A stretch of DNA of 5,000 nucleotides from Oscillospiraceae bacterium. Its GTDB lineage: Bacteria; Bacillota; Clostridia; Oscillospirales; Oscillospiraceae. Below are positions 1 to 5,000 of this stretch, in pieces. The position numbers and the translations under genes were made by a program. The DNA lies in the NCBI GenBank assembly GCA_029065305.1, contig JAIEIQ010000243.1, forward strand, positions 1 through 5,000, read 5' to 3'. How positions within the stretch are numbered: position 1 is the first letter of the stretch; each line of letters opens with the position of its first letter. The notes beneath the pieces were generated by a model. The model searched no databases, had not been told where the DNA came from, and was given only the letters and a program-made list of their open reading frames with translations.

Positions 1-1144
1 GAGTGAAGTACACCCGCCGCCGCACACACTCGGTCCGCCAGGCGCACCACTCCTCCAGCAGCTCCCGGACCCCCATCACCCGGGGCATCCCGGCGATGAG
101 CACGTTGAAATTGCAGCTGATGGAGTCCTGGAGGGTGGTGGACTTGAAGAGCTTGGCCATCAGCTTGTCCGGGTCCACGCCCCGCTTGAGGTCTATGGTC
201 AGCTTCAGGCCGTTCAGATCCGTCTCGTCCCGCATGTCGCCGACCTCTTTCAGCTTGCCGGCCTTGATGAGTTCCGCCACCTTGTCGATGATGGCCTCGG
301 TGGTTGTGGTGTAGGGGATCTCGTAGATTTCGATCAGGTTCTCGCCCTTGACATACCGGTACTTGCCCCGGATTTTGATGGATCCCCGGCCCGTGCGGTA
401 GACCTCCTCCAGGGCCGCCTTGTCATAGATGATCTCGCCTCCCGTGGGGAAGTCCGGCCCCAGGAGGAGGGCGGAGAGATCGCAGTCCGGGTGCTTGAGG
501 AAGGCCACCGCGGCATCGCAGACCTCCGACAGATTGAACCCGCACAGCTGGGAGGCCATGCCCACGGCGATGCCCTGGTTGGCGGAGACCAGGATGTTGG
601 GGTAGGTGGTGGGCAGGAGGGTGGGCTCCTTCATGGTGTTGTCGTAGTTGTCCGCCCAGTCCACCGCGTCCTGGTCCAGGTCCCGGAACAGCTCCTGGCA
701 GACGGGGGAGAGCTTGGCCTCAGTGTACCGGCTGGCGGCGTAGGCCATATCCCGGGAGTAGACCTTGCCGAAGTTGCCCTTGGAGTCCACAAAGGGGTGG
801 AGGAGGGCCCCGTAGCCCCGGGAGAGGCGGACCATCGTTTCATAGATGGCCGCGTCGCCGTGGGGGTTGAGGCGCATGGTCTGGCCCACGATATTGGCGG
901 ATTTGGTCCGGGCCCCGGTGAGCAGGCCCATCTTGTACATGGTATAGAGGAGCTTGCGGTGGGCGGGCTTGAAGCCGTCGATCTCCGGGATGGCCCGGGA
1001 GAGGATCACGCTCATGGCGTAGGGCATGAAGTTGGTCTCCAGGGTGTCGGTGATGGGCTGCTCCAGCACCTGGGCCCGCAGGCCCAGCACGTTGGGATTG
1101 TCGACCCGGGGCTTGTTCTCCTCCGGCTGCTTTTTCTTAGGCAT
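1..1144 (-). CDS. Type IIA DNA topoisomerase A subunit, GyrA/ParC family, divergent (partial, 3' end outside window)
   Basis: This is the DNA breakage-reunion subunit, which cuts both strands of the gate duplex and joins to the 5' ends through a tyrosine. The first 381 residues are visible. A Lys-rich start (MPKKKQ) leads into the winged-helix cleavage domain. Seen directly: IPEIDGFKPAHRKLLY (about 52-67), KSANIVG (81-87), PHGDAAIYE (94-102), GNFG (123-126), the active-site motif RYTE with Tyr140 after Arg139, LPTTYPNIL (177-185), GIAVGMA (191-197), GPDFPTGG (229-236) and YRTGRG (249-254), then the tower region. The start ATG at 1144 has AAAAGGAA eight bases upstream. Against E. coli GyrA, Ser83 corresponds to Ala98 and Asp87 to Glu102, and the segment just before PHGD is one residue shorter. 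The partner is the GyrB/ParE-like gene upstream in the same direction. The C-terminal domain that separates gyrase from topoisomerase IV is not visible, so no gyrA or parC symbol is given. The family call is secure; the subtype is open. Confidence 0.95.
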   Translation of the reverse strand, partial: MPKKKQPEENKPRVDNPNVLGLRAQVLEQPITDTLETNFMPYAMSVILSRAIPEIDGFKPAHRKLLYTMYKMGLLTGARTKSANIVGQTMRLNPHGDAAIYETMVRLSRGYGALLHPFVDSKGNFGKVYSRDMAYAASRYTEAKLSPVCQELFRDLDQDAVDWADNYDNTMKEPTLLPTTYPNILVSANQGIAVGMASQLCGFNLSEVCDAAVAFLKHPDCDLSALLLGPDFPTGGEIIYDKAALEEVYRTGRGSIKIRGKYRYVKGENLIEIYEIPYTTTTEAIIDKVAELIKAGKLKEVGDMRDETDLNGLKLTIDLKRGVDPDKLMAKLFKSTTLQDSISCNFNVLIAGMPRVMGVRELLEEWCAWRTECVRRRVYFT

Positions 1145-1152
1145 AGTGGATG

Positions 1153-1160
1153 TTCCTTTT
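1153..1160 (-). promoter_or_regulatory. Ribosome binding site of the GyrA/ParC-like gene
   Basis: On the minus strand AAAAGGAA lies eight bases before the ATG at 1144. This supports that start and argues that the gene is translated independently rather than by coupling to the stalk-domain gene, whose stop lies 85 bases upstream. The site is just downstream of the strong hairpin at 1175-1215, so it should remain accessible when the hairpin is folded. Confidence 0.75.
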
Positions 1161-1174
1161 ATCCGTATTTCTCA

Positions 1175-1215
1175 GGGCAGACCGCCGGCCGCGCGCAGGC
1201 GCGGCCGGCAGTCCC
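1175..1215 (-). repeat. Strong GC-rich inverted repeat (RNA hairpin) between stalk-domain gene and GyrA-like gene
   Basis: The core is a perfect 11-base-pair stem: 1184-1194 (GCCGGCCGCGC) pairs with 1199-1209 around a four-base loop. Read on the minus strand it extends by A-U, C-G and one U-G pair and then, after a three-base bulge, by GGG pairing with CCC (1213-1215 with 1175-1177). It starts about 15 bases after the stalk-gene stop, the usual place for a terminator, but in the direction of transcription it is followed by TGAGAAATACGG with no U-run. It is therefore not a canonical intrinsic terminator. A barrier against 3' exonuclease decay or partial attenuation is possible (inference). A small second palindrome, TCCCG-TAT-CGGGA (1212-1224), overlaps its outer edge and would compete with the outer stem. 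Confidence 0.85.
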
Positions 1216-1229
1216 GTATCGGGATGAAT

Positions 1230-2654
1230 TTACTCGCCCAGGGGCATGGGGGTCCCGGCCAGATCGATCACCGTCTCCCCGGCGGGGGGCGCGGTGATGG
1301 GGGCGTTCTCCGTGGGGGCAACCTTGGCGCTACCCTGGAAGGTCACGTCGCACACGTCCTTCACGGTGATCTTGCCCTCAACAGTGCTGTCGGTGGCGGT
1401 GGAGGCGCCGCTCATGGACATGAAGAACTCCTCGTCCGTCACGTCAAGCTTGAACGTGCAGGAGCCGTCCTCCTTGATGGTCATCTCCATCGTGCCGGGG
1501 AAGTCCGTGCTGCCGGCCCCCAGCTCCACGGCCAGCTTGTCCATCATGGCCTGATCCATCTTCCAGGTGTAGGTGCCGCCGTCCTTGGTGAAGGTGTCGT
1601 CGCCCATCAGCGTGGTCAGCAGGGAGGCGGCCTCCTCCGCGTCCTCATAGATGAGGGTGGGCATCTCCGCGTCGGCCAGCTCCGCCATGGTGTAGAGCAC
1701 CTGGCCCATGGTGACGCCCTGGGCGGAGGACAGGCTCAGATCGTAGAGGTCATAGACCTCGCCCATGTCCGCGCCGCCCAGGTCCATCCAGACAGTCCCC
1801 TCGGGGATCTCGGCGCCCTGGGCCCGGAGCAGGTCGGTGACGGCGGGGAGCTTCATCCACATGGAGCCGTCGCTGTAGATCATCTCAAAGTCCAGATCCT
1901 TGAGCATCGCCGCCATCTGGTTCAGCGCAGCGGTGGTCTCCTCCCCGGAGGGGCCGGTTCCGTCCGCATTCACGGGCACAGCGGTCAGGACCAGGGCGAG
2001 GATGGACAGGTCCATCTTGCCGCTGAAGTTCAGCGCGTTCTCACCGTAGACGCCGGAGAGATCGATGGAGAAGGGGAGATCCATCTCGATGCCGGGGGCC
2101 ATGATCTTGGCGGAGCCGGAGAAGTCCATCTCCATGGACAGGTTTCCGGCGGCGGGGGTCTGCTTGGCCTGGAGGTCGTTGATAATGGTGAAGGCCTTGT
2201 CCATCTCCGCGATGAGGCCCTGCTTGTCGATGACTACGGCGGTGCGCTCTCCGGCGTCCCAGTAGACCTCATAGCCCAGGGCCTGGGAGAAGAAGCGCAG
2301 GGGCACCATGGTGCTGCCGCCGCTGACATAGGAGGCGGCGTCCATGGTCAGATCCTCTCCGCCGCCGACAGCGATCTTGTCGGTTCCAATGACGTGGGTG
2401 AGGGCGATATCGCCCAGGGTGGCCTCCACGGTCTTGGTCTCATGGCTGTACTCCACCTCGGCCCCCAGCTTCTCCAGCACGGCCCGCATGGGAACCATGG
2501 TCCGTCCGCCGTAGATCTCGGGGTTCCCGTCGGGGAAGGTGACGGCCTCGCCGTTGACCATGACGCTGACGCCGCCGGTTTCCGCGGCGGCGGCCGGCAC
2601 TGCCAGCGCCAGCGACAGCACCAGGGCCAGACACAGAGAAATAAGCTTTTTCAT
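1230..2654 (-). CDS. Secreted protein with copper amine oxidase N-terminal-like (stalk) domain and uncharacterised C-terminal region
   Basis: A 474-residue exported protein. Residues 1-24 form a typical signal peptide: MKKL, a hydrophobic core, then a VPAAAA cleavage region with the cut probable after Ala24. No lipobox is present, so it is probably released or wall-associated rather than a lipoprotein. Residues about 30-143 match the CuAO_N family (PF07833 type), with two half-repeats each bearing the signature GRTMVPMRAVLEKLGAEVEY (50-69) and STMVPLRFFSQALGYEVYWD (114-133). Despite the name, this domain in Clostridia usually has no oxidase activity and is thought to act in cell-surface binding or display. 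A helical linker (about 144-166) leads to some 300 residues of alternating strand-like stretches (for example YSDGSMWMKLP, 260-270) that I cannot assign; they loosely recall LolA/LppX-type lipoprotein folds. Only two cysteines remain in the mature chain, Cys399 and Cys435. The start at 2654 is fixed by the signal peptide and ribosome site; the frame stays open further upstream, but that stretch is Pro/Gly/Arg-rich and not protein-like. Substrate and partner are unknown. Confidence 0.9.
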   Translation of the reverse strand: MKKLISLCLALVLSLALAVPAAAAETGGVSVMVNGEAVTFPDGNPEIYGGRTMVPMRAVLEKLGAEVEYSHETKTVEATLGDIALTHVIGTDKIAVGGGEDLTMDAASYVSGGSTMVPLRFFSQALGYEVYWDAGERTAVVIDKQGLIAEMDKAFTIINDLQAKQTPAAGNLSMEMDFSGSAKIMAPGIEMDLPFSIDLSGVYGENALNFSGKMDLSILALVLTAVPVNADGTGPSGEETTAALNQMAAMLKDLDFEMIYSDGSMWMKLPAVTDLLRAQGAEIPEGTVWMDLGGADMGEVYDLYDLSLSSAQGVTMGQVLYTMAELADAEMPTLIYEDAEEAASLLTTLMGDDTFTKDGGTYTWKMDQAMMDKLAVELGAGSTDFPGTMEMTIKEDGSCTFKLDVTDEEFFMSMSGASTATDSTVEGKITVKDVCDVTFQGSAKVAPTENAPITAPPAGETVIDLAGTPMPLGE

Positions 2655-2660
2655 AAAGTT

Positions 2661-2667
2661 CTCCTTT
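2661..2667 (-). promoter_or_regulatory. Ribosome binding site of the secreted stalk-domain gene (decides the start)
   Basis: AAAGGAG on the minus strand lies six bases before the ATG at 2654. The reading frame is open a further 80 codons upstream into the ABM gene, but this site plus the signal peptide that begins exactly at 2654 fix the real start. Confidence 0.85.
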
Positions 2668-2719
2668 CTGTTCCTCTCAAGATGATTTTTATGGTACCGC
2701 CCTCCGGCGGATGGGAAAC

Positions 2720-3007
2720 CTATTGAACGCGATCCAGCCGGACGTCCAGGACATACGCCGCCTTCAGCCGGCGGACCGTCTCCATGTGGGGCTGGGCCAT
2801 GTGGGCCTGCTGGGCGGCCTCGTCCCGCCACTGCTCCAGGAGCACCACGGTATCCGCCGCCTCGCAGGAGATGTGGTAGTCGTAGCGGAGGCACCCGTCC
2901 TCGGCGCGGATTTTCTCCTGGACGCCGCTGGACTTGAGGGCCTGGACATAGGCTCCGGCCTGGCCGGGCTTGCAGGTGTAGGTAACAAGCAGGGTCATAT
3001 TTTCCAC
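2720..3007 (-). CDS. Antibiotic biosynthesis monooxygenase (ABM) domain protein, putative quinol monooxygenase-like
   Basis: A small cytoplasmic protein of 95 residues from the GTG at 3007, or 92 from the ATG at 2998. The pattern is that of the dimeric ferredoxin-like ABM fold (YgiN/ActVA-Orf6 type): strand LLVTYTCKPG (6-15), helix AYVQALKSSGVQEKIRAE (19-36), DGCLRYDYHIS (37-47), the VVLLEQWRDE strand-turn (54-63), then a helix with His69 and His74 (HMAQPH) and a last strand YVLDVRL (85-91). Family members act without metal or flavin on quinols or polyketide-like phenols, and many have no known substrate; nothing here identifies one. It follows the GyrB/ParE-like gene by 17 bases, with its ribosome site beginning at that gene's stop codon, so it is probably co-transcribed. 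No functional tie to topoisomerase is evident. Assignment to the fold is confident; enzymatic activity is not established. Confidence 0.85.
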   Translation of the reverse strand: MENMTLLVTYTCKPGQAGAYVQALKSSGVQEKIRAEDGCLRYDYHISCEAADTVVLLEQWRDEAAQQAHMAQPHMETVRRLKAAYVLDVRLDRVQ

Positions 3008-3015
3008 TTCAAATT

Positions 3016-3023
3016 CTCCTCCC
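3016..3023 (-). promoter_or_regulatory. Ribosome binding site of the ABM gene (bears on the start choice)
   Basis: GGGAGGAG on the minus strand lies right after the stop of the GyrB/ParE-like gene. The AGGAG core is eight bases from the GTG at 3007 (ideal) and 17 bases from the ATG at 2998 (too far). An ATG at 3025 that overlaps the upstream stop as TGATG would place this site inside the coding region, so it is the least likely start. GTG at 3007 is preferred, although family members usually begin close to the position of the 2998 ATG. Confidence 0.7.
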
Positions 3024-3024
3024 A

Positions 3025-5000
3025 TCACGAGATGTCCGCCAGATCCAGGAACTTGTACCCCTCATTGGCGATATGCTCCTTCCGCCCCTGGAGGTTGTCC
3101 CCCAGCAGGAGGTCAAACATCTGGCTGGTGGCCTCGGCGTCCTCGGGCATGACCTTGATCAGCCGTCTGGTCTCCGGGTTCATGGTGGTCAGCCACATCA
3201 TGTCCGGGTCGTTCTCGCCCAGGCCCTTGGAGCGGTCGATCTTGACCTTTTTCCCCTCCAGCTTCTTCACAATCTCCGCCTTCTCCTTCTCGGAGTAGGC
3301 GAACCAGGTCTTTTCCCCGCAGTTGATCTCAAAGAGGGGGGACTCGGCGATATACACGTAGCCCTCCTGGATGAGGGTGGGGCACAGCCGGTAGAGCATG
3401 GTCAGAATCAGCGTGCGGATCTGGAACCCGTCCACGTCCGCGTCGGTACAGATGACCACCTTGCTCCAGCGGAGGTTGCCCAGATCGAAGGTGCTCAGGT
3501 CCTTCACATGCTTGTTCTGGACCTCCACCCCGCAGCCCAGGACCTTGATCAAATCCGTGATGATCTCGCTCTTGAAGATCCGGGCGTAGTCCGCCTTCAG
3601 GCAGTTGAGGATCTTCCCCCGCACCGGCATGATGCCCTGGAACTCCCCGTCTCGGCTGAGCTTCACGCTGCCAAGGGCCGAGTCGCCCTCCACGATGTAG
3701 ATCTCCCGCCGGCTCACGTCCTTGGTCCGGCAGTCCACAAACTTCTGGACCCGGTTGGCAATGTCGATGGAGCCGGAGAGCTTCTTCTTCACGTTCAGCC
3801 GGGCCTTCTCCGCCTGCTCCCGGGAGCGCTTGTTGATGAGCACCTGCTCTGCGATGCGGGCGGCGTCGGCGGGGTTCTCAATGAAGTAGATCTCCAGCCG
3901 GGTCTTGAGCAGCTCCGCCATGGCGTCCTGGATAAATTTGTTGGTGATGGCCTTCTTGGTCTGGTTCTCATAGCTGGTCTGGGTGGAGAAGTTGCTGGAG
4001 ACCAGCACCAAACAGTCCTCGATATCCCCCCAGGTGACCTTGGACTCCCCCTTCTGGTACTTGCTGTTCTGCCGCAGCCAGGCGTCGATGGCGGACACAA
4101 AGGCCAGCTTGGCGGCCTTCTCCGGACTGCCCCCGTGCTCCAGCCAGCTGGAGTTGTGGTAGTGCTCGATGACGGAGACCCGGTTGGAGAAGCAGCAGGC
4201 CACGGAGAGCTTGACCTTGTAGTCCTCCTTGTCCTCCCGGTCCCGGCCCCGGCGCTCCGTCTCCCAGTACACCGGCTCGGTGAGGGGGTTCTCCCCCGCC
4301 AGCTCCCGGACGTAGTCGGAGATGCCGTTCTCATAGAAAAACTCCGTGGCCTCGAACTTCCCCGGCTCCGTCTCCACCCGCAGCCGGAAGGTGATCCCGG
4401 CGTTGACCACCGCCTGCCGCTTCATGATGCCGGCGAAATATTCGGCGGGGACGTTGATGTCGGTAAAGACCTCCAGATCCGGCAGCCACCGGGTCCGGGT
4501 GCCGCTTTTCTTTTTGCCCAGCGGGTTTTTTTGCAGCTCCCGGCCCTTCTCCCCGACGACCTCGCCGCGCTCGAAGTGGAGCTTGTACTCGTACCCGTCC
4601 CGCCAGACCGTCACGTCCATATAGGCCGAGGCGTACTGGGTAGCGCAGGAGCCCAGGCCGTTGAGCCCCAGGGAGTATTCGTAGTTCCCCCCCGTGTTGT
4701 TGCCGTACTTGCCGCCGGCGTAGAGCTCGCAGAACACCAGCTCCCAGTTCCAGCGGTTCTCCTTCTCGTTCCAGTCCACGGGACAGCCCCGGCCCTGGTC
4801 CTCCACCTCCACGCTGTGGTCCAGATAGCGGGTGACGGTGATGAGCTTCCCGTGGCCCTCCCGGGCCTCGTCGATGGAGTTGGATAAAATCTCAAAAACG
4901 GCGTGCTCGCAGCCCTCCAGCCCGTCGGAGCCGAAAATAACGCCGGGACGCTTGCGGACCCGGTCGGCTCCCTTCAGGGCGCTGATGGACTCATTGCCGT
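3025..5000 (-). CDS. Type IIA DNA topoisomerase B subunit, GyrB/ParE family, divergent (partial, 5' end outside window)
   Basis: This is the ATP-binding and TOPRIM subunit that, with the GyrA/ParC-like partner, passes one DNA duplex through another. 657 residues are visible (numbered from the first whole codon at 4998); by comparison with E. coli GyrB only a short N-terminal piece is missing. GHKL ATPase domain: RVRKRPGVIFG (13-23), FEILSNSIDEA with catalytic Glu36 and Mg-binding Asn40, EDQGRGCP (about 64-72), YAGGKYG (93-99), ATP-lid SLGLNGLG (109-116). Transducer: ENQTKKAIT with the ATP-contacting Lys348. TOPRIM: EGDSALGSVK with Glu437, PVRGKILN and DADVDGFQIR (519-528), so all acidic metal ligands are kept. 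C-terminal tail: SKGLGENDPDMMW to TTMNPETRRLIKV. Differences from textbook GyrB: the ATP-lid has Asn113 for His, TOPRIM has EGDSAL rather than EGDSAG, and about nine extra residues precede TOPRIM (407-423). The same-strand A subunit lies two genes downstream. The likely role is a second, divergent topoisomerase pair beside a housekeeping gyrase elsewhere (inference); gyrase versus topoisomerase IV is undecided, so no symbol is given. Confidence 0.95.
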   Translation of the reverse strand, partial: GNESISALKGADRVRKRPGVIFGSDGLEGCEHAVFEILSNSIDEAREGHGKLITVTRYLDHSVEVEDQGRGCPVDWNEKENRWNWELVFCELYAGGKYGNNTGGNYEYSLGLNGLGSCATQYASAYMDVTVWRDGYEYKLHFERGEVVGEKGRELQKNPLGKKKSGTRTRWLPDLEVFTDINVPAEYFAGIMKRQAVVNAGITFRLRVETEPGKFEATEFFYENGISDYVRELAGENPLTEPVYWETERRGRDREDKEDYKVKLSVACCFSNRVSVIEHYHNSSWLEHGGSPEKAAKLAFVSAIDAWLRQNSKYQKGESKVTWGDIEDCLVLVSSNFSTQTSYENQTKKAITNKFIQDAMAELLKTRLEIYFIENPADAARIAEQVLINKRSREQAEKARLNVKKKLSGSIDIANRVQKFVDCRTKDVSRREIYIVEGDSALGSVKLSRDGEFQGIMPVRGKILNCLKADYARIFKSEIITDLIKVLGCGVEVQNKHVKDLSTFDLGNLRWSKVVICTDADVDGFQIRTLILTMLYRLCPTLIQEGYVYIAESPLFEINCGEKTWFAYSEKEKAEIVKKLEGKKVKIDRSKGLGENDPDMMWLTTMNPETRRLIKVMPEDAEATSQMFDLLLGDNLQGRKEHIANEGYKFLDLADIS

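Noticed and set aside
596..604. Tyr181 in LPTTYPNIL at the position of the DNA-intercalating isoleucine of E. coli GyrA
   Set aside because: From memory, many Gram-positive GyrA and ParC proteins carry an aromatic Phe here, so a Tyr is a mild variation rather than a missing key residue.
1230..2654. Copper amine oxidase enzyme activity for the exported protein
   Set aside because: Only the N-terminal stalk-type domain is present. The catalytic copper/TPQ domain, with its conserved Tyr and His ligands, is absent.
2697..2710. Small hairpin CCGCC-CTCC-GGCGG after the ABM gene as a terminator
   Set aside because: The stem is only five base pairs, and in the direction of transcription it is followed by TACCATAAAAATC, with no U-run.
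2680..2719. Possible promoter for the stalk-domain gene (CATAAA with TTTCCC upstream)
   Set aside because: Both hexamers match the consensus poorly and the spacing of about 19 bases is long, so chance is as likely.
491..2726. Two overlapping long open frames on the plus strand opposite the A-subunit and stalk-domain genes
   Set aside because: Their Gly/His/Val-rich translations resemble no protein family, and they cross gene boundaries and the intergenic hairpin. They are mirror frames of GC-rich coding sequence.
2655..2894. An 80-residue N-terminal extension of the stalk-domain protein
   Set aside because: The stretch is Pro/Gly/Arg-rich, overlaps the ABM gene and would bury the signal peptide. 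The ribosome site at 2661-2667 fixes the start at 2654.
3073..4887. A long open frame (about 600 codons) on the plus strand opposite the GyrB/ParE-like gene
   Set aside because: It is antisense to a protein with a complete set of family motifs. Its translation is dominated by Leu, Val, Gly, Pro and His in low-complexity runs, as expected opposite a GC-rich gene in which stop codons are rare. No ribosome site or recognisable domain is seen.

Overview
The window is a compact, GC-rich stretch (somewhat over 60% GC by eye) in which every convincing gene lies on the minus strand. In transcription order, from high to low coordinates, they are: a type IIA topoisomerase ATPase/TOPRIM subunit of the GyrB/ParE family (5000 down to 3025, 5' end outside the window); a small antibiotic-biosynthesis-monooxygenase (ABM) fold protein (3007 to 2720); a secreted protein with a copper amine oxidase N-terminal-like (CuAO_N, 'stalk') domain (2654 to 1230); and the DNA-cleaving GyrA/ParC-family subunit (1144 to 1, 3' end outside the window). 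Gaps are 17, 65 and 85 bases, so co-transcription is plausible.

Organism (inference): a high-GC member of the Clostridia, probably an Oscillospiraceae-type gut anaerobe. Support comes from the AGGAG-type Shine-Dalgarno sequences, the CuAO_N exported protein (common in Clostridia), and GyrB/GyrA-like proteins that resemble, from memory, a divergent second topoisomerase pair annotated in many Clostridia. No RNA gene, mobile element or CRISPR array is visible.

How the genes work together: the B subunit supplies ATP-driven capture of the transported DNA duplex and the TOPRIM metal site, and the A subunit supplies the active-site tyrosine that cuts the gate duplex. Together they should form an A2B2 type II topoisomerase. 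Both keep their catalytic residues but differ from textbook gyrase/topo IV in the quinolone-determining segment, the ATP-lid glycine motif, the TOPRIM surroundings and a linker insertion. Whether the enzyme supercoils (gyrase) or decatenates (topo IV) cannot be settled, because the A-subunit C-terminal domain lies outside the window. The two genes between the subunits have no evident mechanistic link to DNA topology.

The most noticeable non-coding element is a strong GC hairpin (1175-1215) between the stalk-domain gene and the A-subunit gene. It lacks the U-tract of an intrinsic terminator. I found no clearly novel multi-gene system. The points worth a second look are the divergent topoisomerase features, the two genes between its subunits, the unassigned C-terminal domain of the secreted protein and the hairpin.
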